A DNA stretch of 64,000 bases, from the NCBI GenBank assembly GCA_963666505.2, contig CAXXXL010000001.1, positions 434,001-498,000 on the forward strand. The letters are read 5' to 3'. This document shows positions 26,038 through 37,600 of this stretch, piece by piece. The position numbers and the translations under genes were made by a program. The notes below the pieces were generated by a model, which ran no database searches, was not told the DNA's origin, and saw nothing but the letters and a program-made list of their open reading frames with translations. The stretch is from JABGQS01 sp963666505 (lineage in GTDB: Bacteria; Bacillota; Clostridia; Christensenellales; SZUA-584). Numbering within the stretch: the first letter of the stretch is position 1; the number at the start of each line of letters is the position of its first letter.

Positions 26038-26063
26038 AGCTCTTCTTTAACAAAACCAGACGG

Positions 26064-26096
26064 GGGCAGCCGATTACAGGCTGTCCTTGTTTTTTG
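26064..26096 (+). terminator. Terminator after yajC
   Basis: GGGCAGCC/GGCTGTCC stem (one G-T pair) with a 7-nt loop, then a T-rich tract. Confidence 0.88.
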
Positions 26097-26219
26097 CGTT
26101 TAGCGGTAAAAAAACGGCTTGAAAAAAGATTTTTTTGCGTTTGAGAACGGTATTTTAGTGGTATAAATAGTATTACCGGCACCCCTTTTGGGAGCACAAA
26201 AATATCGGAGGAGAGTAAA

Positions 26220-26906
26220 TTGAAGCCGTCAAGAATAATACTAAGCGTAATACTTGGGCTGTCGACGTTCTACTGCTCTTCGGCTCTCTCTCAGATGAGC
26301 CCGGGACCGGAAACAGCAATGGCTTTAGATGTGTTAAGTGATTCTTATGAAGAGAGCGCGGCTTCTTTTGCACTGGCAGATGTCTCCGGTTCGGTTCTAA
26401 ACATAAATGAAGATGTAGCAGAAACGCTGCTTGACAGAGCCGCCAGGCAAGAACCGGGAACGGTCAGGAAGACTCCTTTCGAGATGCTTGAAGAGCATAT
26501 TGACCTTGAAGACTCCGATTTCGACAGGCCGGTATTTCGCATACAGAGCGAAAAGATATCACGCTATTCAAAGGCAGAAAAGCTGTATATTGCAAGAGTG
26601 GTATACGCTGAGTCGAGGGGGGAGATATTCGAAGGGCAGGTTGCTGTGGCTACCGTCGTGCTTAACAGATATGAGAGCGGGCGTTTCGGCAGCTCGATCA
26701 AAAAGATCGTGTTTGCTCCCGATCAGTTTGCAATTACTGAGAAGTATAATTCCGAATCGTTGAAGGCTGTTGAAAAGGCCATCAGCAGTTTGGGATCTTA
26801 TCCTGAGAACATGTATTACTTCCAGGTTTCAAAAAGCAAGGTTTGGAGAAACTTTGTTTATTATAAAAGGATAGGCAACCACAGTTTCTATCTTTCAGGG
26901 AAATAA
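26220..26906 (+). CDS. SleB-like cell wall hydrolase (Hydrolase_2 family)
   Basis: A 228-residue exported protein with a signal peptide (about 1-22). A ~85-residue low-conservation spacer precedes the SleB-like catalytic domain: YIARVVYAESRGEIFEGQVA (with the conserved Glu), VATVVLNRYESGRF and FAPDQFAI. SleB degrades spore cortex; related enzymes act on vegetative wall. No peptidoglycan-binding domain is attached, unlike SleB itself. The start is the TTG at 26220 behind GGAGGAG. Confidence 0.87.
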   Translation: MKPSRIILSVILGLSTFYCSSALSQMSPGPETAMALDVLSDSYEESAASFALADVSGSVLNINEDVAETLLDRAARQEPGTVRKTPFEMLEEHIDLEDSDFDRPVFRIQSEKISRYSKAEKLYIARVVYAESRGEIFEGQVAVATVVLNRYESGRFGSSIKKIVFAPDQFAITEKYNSESLKAVEKAISSLGSYPENMYYFQVSKSKVWRNFVYYKRIGNHSFYLSGK

Positions 26907-26937
26907 AAAAACCGCTGGTTAGCGGTCTTTTTTTTTG
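26905..26937. terminator. Terminator shared by the SleB-like and DsrE-like genes
   Basis: ACCGCT/AGCGGT stem with a GGTT loop, flanked by A and T runs, so it can act for both convergent genes. Confidence 0.85.
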
Positions 26938-27264
26938 TCAGAATGTGATTATGCTGTAGCCTTCGTCTATGTATTTTGACATCGGCGGATGACCGTTCAT
27001 GTCTCCGCAGACAGGCAGACCGCTTTTTTCATTGTATTCGAGCACGCCCATTAATGAAGAGCAGGCACGGCAGACACAATCGACTAGAGGCTTCATTTTT
27101 ATAAAAAGTGGATTTTCCGCCTGTTCTTTTACAAGCTTGACGGCTTCGCCTTCGAGGATCACTTTAACATCGCAACCCTTTTTTTTCATATCAAGTGCGT
27201 TGAGTATCACGTGTACAAAACACACGGAATCGCCCCTGAATGCGTAGATAGCTATCTTTTCCAT
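26938..27264 (-). CDS. DsrE-like small protein
   Basis: A 108-residue protein of the DsrE/YchN-like fold: KIAIYAFRGDSVCFVHVILN, then a helix with DMKKKGCDVKVILEG and a KPLVDCVCRACSSLMG segment with a Cys-x-x-Cys pair. DsrE-fold proteins take part in sulfur relay or have no known role. It is a single gene with its own promoter, overlapped by a palindrome (27293-27307). Confidence 0.75.
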   Translation of the reverse strand: MEKIAIYAFRGDSVCFVHVILNALDMKKKGCDVKVILEGEAVKLVKEQAENPLFIKMKPLVDCVCRACSSLMGVLEYNEKSGLPVCGDMNGHPPMSKYIDEGYSIITF

Positions 27265-27292
27265 TACTCAGCCTCCTAAAAAAACTTTTATT

Positions 27293-27307
27293 TGTTATAT
27301 TATAACA
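27293..27307. promoter_or_regulatory. Palindrome over the -10 of the DsrE-like gene
   Basis: TGTTATA-T-TATAACA, a perfect 7-bp inverted repeat with 1-nt centre. It overlaps an extended -10 on the minus strand (TGT then TATAAT, 27304-27299) 35 nt upstream of the DsrE-like ATG, and fits an operator. It resembles a Rex site but the spacing is one base short, so no regulator is named. Confidence 0.45.
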
Positions 27308-27370
27308 TATTTTGCGGCAGCATTATGATGGGATTCACAAAATAAATAATGAACATATGTTAGATTGCGG

Positions 27371-27399
27371 TTGACATACACAGTCTCTGCGAATAGAAT
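27371..27399 (+). promoter_or_regulatory. Promoter of the mrp gene
   Basis: TTGACA (27371-27376), 17-nt spacer, TAGAAT (27394-27399), about 38 nt before the ATG. Confidence 0.75.
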
Positions 27400-27437
27400 A
27401 CTAATGGCAATAAATTTGGTGGCAAGGAGAAAGCAAA

Positions 27438-28259
27438 ATGGCAGATTGCAATAACTGTCCTTCAAAAGGCGACTGCAGCTCTCAGGATAGCTGCAATATA
27501 AAGAACAATGAATTTAGCAATGTAAAGCGAGTTATTGGTGTGATGAGCGGCAAGGGTGGCGTAGGAAAATCGACTATCAGCGCTCTTATAGCCAAACAGT
27601 TAAAACAGATGGGTTATAAAGTCGGCATACTTGATGCGGACATCACCGGACCGAGCATCCCGAGACTGCTGGGGGTGAAAGATGAAAACGTCGGTCAGAA
27701 CGAAATGGGCATACTTCCTGTTGAGTCGAAAGACGGTATAAGCGTAATGTCTCTAAACCTGCTGGTGGAGGATGAACAGACTCCGGTGATATGGCGGGGG
27801 CCTATAGTGTCAGGCACGGTAAAACAGTTTTGGGAAGATGTATATTGGGGAGAACTTGATTACTTAATAGTAGATATGCCGCCGGGAACTGGCGACGTAG
27901 CACTCACTGTGATGCAATCTATCCCGATAAGCGGGATACTTATAGTCAGCGTACCTCAGGATATGGTTTCGATGATAGTGGCAAAAGCAGTAAATATGGT
28001 AAAACAGCTGAACCTGAAAAATATTGGCGTTGTACAGAATATGAGCTATATAAAATGTCCGGACTGCGGGAAAGACATCAAGATGTTTGATTCGGATTCG
28101 AGTGTTTATGAAAAGCTCGGGGTAAAGCTTTTGGGAGAGCTTCCGATGACCCTTGGCATAGCGAACGTTACCAAGGACGGTGCAGACAGCGTGGATGAGC
28201 AGGAGAAGGCAACGATCAAAAAAATAACCGAGCAGATAATAGAAGCTGTTAAAGCTTAA
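27438..28259 (+). CDS. mrp: Mrp/ApbC-type P-loop ATPase (Fe-S cluster carrier)
   Basis: A 273-residue Mrp/NBP35 family protein that carries or inserts Fe-S clusters. The N-terminal ~25 residues are Cys-rich (CNNCPSKGDCSSQDSC). The deviant Walker A is SGKGGVGKSTISA, followed by DADITGPSIPRLLG, VDMPPGTGDVALT and a C-terminal CPDCG that binds the bridging cluster. It has its own promoter and terminator, so it is monocistronic. Confidence 0.93.
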   Translation: MADCNNCPSKGDCSSQDSCNIKNNEFSNVKRVIGVMSGKGGVGKSTISALIAKQLKQMGYKVGILDADITGPSIPRLLGVKDENVGQNEMGILPVESKDGISVMSLNLLVEDEQTPVIWRGPIVSGTVKQFWEDVYWGELDYLIVDMPPGTGDVALTVMQSIPISGILIVSVPQDMVSMIVAKAVNMVKQLNLKNIGVVQNMSYIKCPDCGKDIKMFDSDSSVYEKLGVKLLGELPMTLGIANVTKDGADSVDEQEKATIKKITEQIIEAVKA

Positions 28260-28265
28260 AAACAA

Positions 28266-28296
28266 AAGGGCGCCGCAATAAGGCGTCTTATTTTTT
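28266..28296 (+). terminator. Terminator after mrp
   Basis: GCGCC/GGCGT stem extended by G-C and A-T pairs, loop GCAATAA, then a T-rich tract. Confidence 0.75.
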
Positions 28297-28340
28297 ATAG
28301 TTTATGTAAAAAAAATCTGGCAATATTCTACAGTTATGTA

Positions 28341-28530
28341 TATAATAAAAATAACCGGCGTTCATGAGCTGCCGGCTGCGGACATACCAAAAACATAGGG
28401 GGTTTGAATGTTTTTTCCGCAGCGGCACTGATGAGACATAGATCGGGAAGAAAAACAAAGCCAAAAAGCTAGAACCGTAAAATTTAATGACTTTTAGTGC
28501 AATGATGAACCGTTGTCATTGTGTTAATAT
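28341..28530 (+). ncRNA. Candidate structured leader RNA before the giant surface protein gene
   Basis: Most of the 28300-28641 gap shows structure. A TATAAT (28341-28346, weak -35) would start transcription near 28353. Hairpin 1: CCGGC (28355-28359) with GCCGG (28371-28375). Hairpin 2 is 16 bp: GCTGCGGA (28375-28382) with TCCGCAGC (28416-28423), continued by AAAAACAT (28389-28396) with ATGTTTTT (28408-28415). It has a one-sided bulge CATACC and loop AGGGGGTTTGA. Near 28485-28527, AATGAC/GTCATT and CAATGA/TCATTG are competing pairings. It matches no class I can name with confidence. A second possible promoter downstream (TTGATT, 17 nt, TATACA at 28552-28580) would bypass it. Confidence 0.4.
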
Positions 28531-28641
28531 GGTGTTTTTTTACATTAGTGATTGATTGTTTAAAAAAATGTTTATATACATAGAGTATAAAAATATGGGT
28601 ATTTTCCATAAAAAGAAAAAAGAATCTGCAGAGGTGTAAGG

Positions 28642-31600
28642 ATGATTAAGAACAAGACCGGGGTACTCAAGAAGTTTTTGGCAGGGCTGCTTGTCATTGT
28701 TTTTGCGTTTGTAACGATGCCGTTTGGAGGGCTTTTGAACACTGTAAAAGCGCAGACTCCAAGCCAGTTCAACATCAATCTTTCGACAATAAATTCAAGA
28801 TGGGCGACAATGAATGCGACCCGCTCGGACAGCCAGCTGATATTTAACACGGCAGAGCAGGGTGTGGCGTCGATAATGCTGAACATTACCGACACCGATC
28901 TGCAATCGGCGATAGATACTTCTACCGTAACGGTAAGCAGCTCTATCGACGGTTCGGTGAGCGGATTTGGTACGCCGCTTGAAGGGGAGCCGGACCATAC
29001 TTCTGAGCTGAACATAAGGTTCGGAGTAGATGCGGGCTCAACATACAGCGCTTCGCCTTCGGGGCAGGACAGCCATGTAATCACGGGGGACGGCAGCTTT
29101 TCACTCAGCACCGGCAGTGTAACGATTCCGGCCGGCACACGCTGGATAAGGATCGAAACGTCTGTTACGACTCCGGCTCAGACCGAAGCTGCGGCTGAGA
29201 CTACACTTACAAACTCTGTAACTATAGTTCCGGATACTGCGGCGCCCGAGCTTGAAAGCTCATACAACTCTGACTGGACGAACCAGGATATTGTAGTAAC
29301 CATAAACGCTTCAGATAATATCGGAATAAAAGGAATATATGATTTGGAAGACAACCTGCTTACTTCCGGGGATTCGTATGCGTATACCGTTACGCAGGAA
29401 GGCACAAACAGTGCGAGCTTCTATGCTGTTGACTATGCGGAGAACATCTCACAGACTTTCACACTGGATGTAAGCAACCTTGACAGGACACCTCCGGAAA
29501 ACATCAGCGCACCAACTTACAACAATAGCTGGACCAACCAACCTGTTGATATAACCTTTGCACAACTTACTCAGACGCAGGGAACAAGCCCTATAAGCTA
29601 TGCCGTTTCGCTTGACGGAGGCAGTACTTATAGTACATTTGAAGGCAACGTCTACAGCCTGACAGAAAGCGGCGAAGTAACGAGCATATATAAGATAGTG
29701 GACGAGGCGGGCAACGAGAGCGACAACACGGTGACTGCGACAACAAGGTATGACGGTGTGCCCCCGAGTATTGACGATATAGACATCACGAGGGTGGCGG
29801 GCAGGAACGACTATGACGTTACTGTAAGCGATGCTCATTCAGGAATAAGTGAAGTGAAATATGCTCCCGGATTTCAGGACGCTTCGTATTTTACTTCCGG
29901 CGGGACTGATATAACTTTGGAACTTAGTTTTTCTTCTACGACCACCCAGCAGTTTACGGTGTTTGCCAAAGACAATGCGGGCAACACAAGCATCGCACAG
30001 ATAAACGAAATGAACGTGCTTCCGACCATTGCGCAAATAGATGATATTACGATAGACGAAGACGCAGCATTTGAGATTCAGCTGACTGTCGGCGACGATA
30101 TTACAGCGGCAACAGACCTTATTATAACTGCGGCATCTTCTGACACGGCTGTACAGCCGGACATCACCGCCTATTCAGGCGAAGGTAATGTGTATTTAAT
30201 GATTGACCCGCTGGACAACGCAAACACAGGCACGGGATCGCTAACGATGACGGTCAACGTGCAGGACGGCGACGGTGACAGCGTACAGACAACTTTCAAC
30301 CTGACTGTAACGCCTGTAAATGATGCGCCTACAGCCATAGGCGACATTGCGTCTACGCAGGAGAACACAGCTGTTACTATAGCTGTACTCGAAAACGACT
30401 CGGACATTGAAGAGGATGAGCTGAGCATAGACAGCTATGAGCAGCCGAGCCATGGCAGCGTTACGCAGTCTGGGGATGATCTGATATATACTCCGACCAG
30501 CGGCTGGGCAGGCGACGATAGCTTTGCGTATTATGTTACTGACAGCACCGATACAAGCATGGCGGTGGTTGCTGTTACTGTAGCAAACGAAAACGACGCA
30601 CCTGTTGCAGTGAACGATTCTGCAGTGACAAATGAGGATACACAAATTACTATCAGCGTTACGGACAACGACACTGACAAGGACCTGGGCGTGGACCCGG
30701 ACGAAGAACTGACGGTCACCCTCTCGACTGAGAACACTGCTTCACTTGGCAGCACGTCTGTTTCGGGAAACAGTATAGTGTATGACCCGAATGAAAACGC
30801 TTATGGGCAGGATACATTCGAATATATAATAACAGATGCATACGGGCTTACCGACACCGCTGTAGTGACAGTCAAGATAAACAGCATAAACGATGCGCCG
30901 ACACTGACGGGATATCCGGCAGACTACTCGGTACCAGAAGACAGCGTAGATGCAAGCTTTACATTTACGGTGGATGATGTGGAAACAGACAACGGTGATC
31001 TGATGGTGCAGGCAATCTCACAAAACCCGGCGCTTATCAGCAACACAAGCGTTTCGCTGAGTGTTGATGCCGTAACAGGTGTATGCACTGTAACTTATGA
31101 TACTATCACAAATAAAAACGGAACGCTTGATATAAAGCTGCTTGTTTCAGACGGCGTAGCAAGCGACTATTATATGCTGCCGATGACTATTTCACCGGTC
31201 AACGATGCGCCTGTCGGAGTGGACGATGACATGAGCCAGAAGTGGGTCGTTTTCGAGGACATAGAAAAATCGCTCGATCTTTCATTGCTTACGCAGAATG
31301 ACACGGACATTGACGGTGACGAACTTACGGTGACGGGCGTCAGCAATGTATCTTCCGGCAGTCTGGTTTGTGACAGCGGAGAGATATATACATATACGTC
31401 CGCCTCTGGATACAGCGGCAATGTCACATTCACATATACGCTCTCGGACGGGAATGCGACATCAACCGCAACGGCAACTATCAAAGTGCTCGAGTCTGAT
31501 GATGCTCCGGTGCTGGTCATTGACCCTTCAAACGATAATGACTGTGTGGAGGACCTTTTCGAGAACAACCTTGTTGTGCACGCAAGTGATGAGGATACGG

Positions 31601-34600
31601 ACTATACAGACCTTGAGCTCTCGGCGGAATCGAGTAATGAATTACTTCTGAGCTCTGACAATATCACGATAATTAACAACGGCAGCGGAGAATATGAACT
31701 TTCATTTGAGCCGACTGAACACGGCAACGGCACAACAGATATCACGGTATATCTTTCTGACGGGACGACCGAAGTCAGCCAGACGTTCACATATACGATA
31801 GACCCGGCACAGGATGCGCCTGTGGCTGTGGACGACTCGTATGCTATAGCGCAGGGCAGGACGGAGTATATCATACCTATAGCAAACGACTATGACTTTG
31901 ACAATGAACCGCTTGAGCTTGCTGCAGAGGACAGCTTTACGCTGCCGCAGGAAGGAACGCTGATACGCAGTGCAAGGGGATTTAAGTATACGGCGCCGGC
32001 AGATGCCAACGGCACATATACATTCACATATACTATTACGGACGGAACAGACACGGACACTGCAACGGTGACGCTGCTTGTCGGCAACTATGACGACCTT
32101 AATATACCGGACATTTCTGAGATAGGGAATGTTGATACTATAATCAATTCAACTCTGGCGGATATACCGTTTACAGCGACGCATACAAACGGAATAGCGT
32201 TGATAAATGCAGTAAGCAGCGACCAGACTATAATACAGAACAGCGACCTTAATATAATCGACAACGGCGATGGCGACTATGTTCTTGAGCTTGCACTTAT
32301 GCCGGACGTTACAGGAGTGACCGACATTACGATAACGGTTACAAGCACGAACGGCAGGATTGCTGTAAGGCAGTTCAGCGTGAACGTATATCCGGACAAC
32401 CAGACACCTGTTGCTGTTGCGGATACGCTTACGGGTGCTGTGGAAGACCACGACTTCAGCTTCACCGCTGCGCAGCTTCTTGCAAACGATACGGATATAG
32501 AGGGCGATACGCTGTCCATAGTCGGCATGAGCGCACCCGGCGGCTCAAGGGCATACATCACTGGAGACGGCACGAACTATACTTATCATCCTAATCCGGA
32601 TGAATTCGGAAATGTAACATTCTACTACTGGATAACGGACGGCAACTCCGTTTCGGCTGCGGGCAGTGTAACGCTCGTCGTTGAAGGCGAAGAAGACCTG
32701 CCGAACGGCCGGCCGGACTATTTCGTATGCGCAAATGAGCTGGGCAGCGAAAGCGTAACGATACCGCTGTCAACCACACAGAACGGGGGCATACTCGACA
32801 ATGACTATGACGTGGACGGAGACTCACTGTATTTCTATATGATAGGTACGCAGCCGCAGCACGGCACGCTGAGTTTTCTTGAGAACGGCGATATAGTATA
32901 CACTAGGAACACAATTGCCCCGGGAGACTATGGCTACGACTATTTCACATACTACGTTGCAGATAACGACCCGGACAGTCCGGATTTCAACACAGATAAC
33001 GATGTTGAGAAGGACCCCACTACAGTAACGATACAGGATCACTACGATGCAAGCTTCTGGGTATACGGTTTGTACAGGACTTGCGATGAGGACTGTGACC
33101 CGTTCACTATAAACGTTAGCTTTTCAAAGAGCACTGCATACAGCGGTACGTTTATATTGCATCAGCCTACAGCAACAAAAGGCACGGTCGTTATAGACGA
33201 AAATTCCTATTCCGACGGAAGCCAGCTTTCGATGACGTACCAGCCGGATGCCGACGCTACGGGCTTTGACACGTTCACGTATACTGTAGAGGACACTGAC
33301 ACTGGGCTTACCAGGACCGCAACCATTCAGATATTCATAAAGCCGCTGAACGATGCGCCGTACTTTACGGTGAATCCGGAGACTGACTGGACAAGGCAGG
33401 AAGACGGCAGCATGACGCTGAGCGTCGAATTCACGGACGATGACAACGATATCGAAGACGTAGAGCTGAGTGTATACATCACCAACCAGAGCAACGCATA
33501 CCCGATAGCGCTGACGAGAGAAATCGTGGTGACGAGAGACCCGGAAGACCTGACTAAAGCAACGGCTGTCATACCGTTTGTTGAAAATGCTAACGGTACT
33601 TTTACTGTGGTGTTTGAGATTACAGACGGGCTTGACTATACTACGGTGTATTCTGACGGTACTGTAACGCCGGTTGACGATGCTCCGGTGACGCCAAACG
33701 TTGGTATTGGTGCAATTGAAGAAGATACCAGTGTGCTGACAGATATAATGACGCTGGTCAGCGACGTTGACAACAGCGCAAGTGAGCTGGTGCTGTCAAT
33801 AACGACGAATGCATCAAACGGCACAGCTTCGATAGACGAAGGGCAGATACTTTACGTGCCGGACTTTAACTACTTTGGTACGGACTCAATAGTATACCGG
33901 GTATCTTCGCAGGACGGTACGGTATATAGCGAAGGGCAGATAACGTATACGATAACATCTGTAAACGATGTACCGTACGTTTACGATGTGGACTATTATG
34001 TCGTATCGGACGAAGATATGCAGTTTAATGTGAACTTTAAGGCTTTTGATTATGAAGACGACGAGAGCTATTCGGACGCAGATGAAGTTACGTATACGTT
34101 TGAGAGTTCCAACACTACGCTGATTCCTGTAGAGAATATAACGCTTGAAGCTTACACTGACGAAGCGAAGCTGCTGACTATAGACCCGGCGGCTAACAAG
34201 TTCGGTGAAGCCGTGATAACGATAATAGCAACTGACACCGACGGCGCTGTGACAACTCTTGATTTCAACGTAGTTATAACTTCGGTGAATGACCTGCCAG
34301 AAGGAAATGCAGATAGCGTTTTGACCGATGAAGACACCAACGTTACATTCAGCGTGCTTGGCAACGACTATGATATAGAAGATTCCGAATCTGAGCTTGA
34401 CGATTTGAAACTGAAGATATCCAGCATATCTGAGTGTGCAAACGGCGGTGTTGCAATTAACGCCGGCGGCGGGCAGATAACATATTCACCGCTGCTTAAT
34501 GAAAACGGCACGGATTCGCTGACTTATACGCTTATGGACAGCTTCGGCGAGACGGTCGTCGTGAATGTTACAATAACGATAAATCCTGTTAACGACGCTC

Positions 34601-37600
34601 CCGTCGCTTATGACGACGAAGGAACGGTGCGTGAGGGAGAGCAGGTCGTGATAGACCTTACCGCTAACGACACGGATGTGGAATTTGATTCCGGAGAAGC
34701 AGCGGGGCAGCTTAGTATAGAGTCCGTTTCGGGCAACATGGAAGGCTCTTCCGTAACGTTCGGGAACAGTTCGATAACCTACACCGCAAGCAGCGATATA
34801 GTTGGCACTGTGGTTGATGAGCTAACTTACGTAGTAACGGACGGTGAGCTCACGGATACTGCAACGGTCTTTATAACCGTAACACAGGTAAACGACCCGC
34901 CGGCAGCTGCAAACGATGAAAATAACAATATGAATACAGAGGGAGACAGCTGGGAGTTTGAAGAGGACACTACAGGCGTATTTGTAGTGGATATCACCGA
35001 CCCGGACACACCGACTGCCAATCTGCTTATAACTATCGTTTCGGACGGACAGGCTTTTGTGGAGGATGCGAACATTCAGGTGTCTAACACTCCGGAGGGC
35101 AACAAACGGATAACTCTTGTACCAATAGAGAATGCTTTCGGGCAGTTCACTATAACGTTTACGGTCAGCGACGGCGAGGTGGAGACTACTGAATATTTCC
35201 CTGTAATTATAACGCCTGTAAACGATTCTCCGGTGCTTACAGTATATGATGTAACTGTGAATGAGCAGGCGACTGCGAACAAGACTGCAACGGCTGTGGA
35301 TGTTGAAACAGCATCGGGCGACCTTGTATACAGCCTTGCTTCCCCGGCATCGCACGGAACAGCAGCGGTCAACGCAAACGGGCAGTATTCGTATACCTCG
35401 GATGCTGACTATAACGGCAGCGACAGCTTTGATATAACTGTGACGGACGAAGGCGGCCTTACGGACACGAAGACGGTCAACGTTACTGTTGAATATGTGA
35501 ACGATGACCCAGACGCAGTGAACGATGGCTATACTATTGATGAGAGCGCTTCTGCAACGACGTTCGACGTGCTTGTAAATGATACGGATGTGGATATTGT
35601 TTACGGAGATTCGCTGACGATAACGAGTGTGGGCACACCGACGCACGGCACAGCGGTCATAAACAACAATAAGATAGACTATACTCCGCAGCAGTACAAC
35701 AACAAGCCGGTGACGTTTACGTATACGATAACGGACGAGCACGGCGGGACGGACACTGCAACGGTATCGGTCAGCATAAATGCAATTGACAACAACCCGG
35801 CAAATGGCGACGATTCTTATACTATCGCCGAGGACAGCGGAGTACATTACTTTGACGTTCTTGAAAACGACGATGTGGACACAGACGAAGCTCTCAACGT
35901 ATCGCTTGATACTCTGACGCTGGTTTCAGTGACCCCAACTACCCCGGCGAACAGCCTGGTATGCATAGTTGAAGATAACCAGTTGAAATATCAACCGGCG
36001 CTTAACTTCTACGGCACGGATGAAGTTACGTATATTATGAGAGACGCCAGCGGGGAAGAGACGTATAATTTTACAGCCACAATAAACGTGACACCGGTCA
36101 ACGATGCCCCGACGATAAGCGACATTGCAAACGAGCTTGAGGGCAGCGAGGATACGAATATAGTAACGAGCTGCAGCATCGGTGATGTTGAAACTTCGGA
36201 TGACAATCTTGTAGTCAGTGCAACGTGGGACAACGATACGCTGATAAACAGTGTGAACATAAGCACGACGGGAGCTACGAGAACTATAACGGTCATACCG
36301 GAAGCTGATATGTCCGGGCAGGCGCTTATAACTGTGAGAGTGAAGGACGAAGGCAACCTTACTGACACAGATACTTTTACTGTGGTGTTTGCGGCTGTGA
36401 ACGATACGCCGACACCAAATGACCATGATGACAATGCAACGACGGATGAAAACACTACGATATATGTCGACGTGCTTGCGAACGATGACGTTGACCTGCA
36501 GTGCGAGGGCGATGACCTTGGCATAGTACCGGGAAGCATAACGGAATCTGCGGCTACTCCTTATGGCGGAACTTACAACATAGTTCAGCGCACTGTGCAG
36601 CAGACGCTTATCAATTCAAGCGGTGAGGAATACACAGTTGACGTAACACGTGATGTTATTGAATTCATACCTGTTGCCGACTGGACGAGCAAGGATTATT
36701 ACGATGTTGTTGTTTCGTACACAATGTTTGAAACAAGTGACGAAGGAACGACATATACGGCAACTTACAAGCTGAACATAAGGATAACCCCGGTAAATGA
36801 CGCACCTGCAATAGACATACAGGTGCCGGATGACACCGAAGACACCGACCAGCTCACGATACTTGAGGACGCTGTGGACGGTACAGGGCTAATTACAGTG
36901 ACAGTAAATGACGAGGAAGACGGAAACTCTACCCTGACGGTAAGCCTTGATGATTTGACAGAGGATCCGGGCAACTACACTCCGTCGATACCTCTTCTGG
37001 AAGAAAGCGGCGTTACGATCGCCGGCGATACGGACGATACAAGGACACTGCAGGCGATAATGCACGAAGATGAGAGCGGTATCGTGTATATAAGGCTCAA
37101 GGTCACGGACTTTGAAGGCTTGACAGCAGTTGATACACTGGCGGTCACCGTTCAGCCGACACAGGACGCACCTTCGGGCGGTGACGATGTGTTTACGACG
37201 GATGAGGACACACCGATATTACTGGACGTGCTTGCAAACGACGATGTTGACCAGAGCACGCAAGGCTCGCTGAGCACCGTGCAGAGCATAGTATCGGCGC
37301 CTTCACACGGAACGGCAGTTATCTCTGACAACAAAGTGCTATATACTCCTGATCAGGATTATTATAACGACGGAGCAGGTGCGGGCGAAGACGACAGCTT
37401 CGTGTATGAGATGATGGATGGAAACGAAGCAACGGCACAGTTTACTGTTACGATGTATGTTGACCCGGTAAACGATGCACCTGTGCTCTATTTCGTGGAC
37501 GATGAGACACCAACTGATGATAATAAGATATCTACACCGGAGGAAACGCCAAGAACGCTTACACTTTATGTGCAGGACGTAGACAACGACGTGGCGGATA

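Noticed and set aside
28427..28460. Hammerhead ribozyme (CTGATGAG)
   Set aside because: The CTGATGAG string is present, but no matching GAAA segment with stem II pairing and no cleavage stem were found; probably chance.
28427..28480. c-di-GMP-I (GEMM) riboswitch before the giant gene
   Set aside because: ACAAAGCC and GCTAGAACCG recall the 3' half of the motif, but the invariant 5' strand (GGCAAACC-like) and GNRA-capped stem are not found, so it is left as an unassigned leader.
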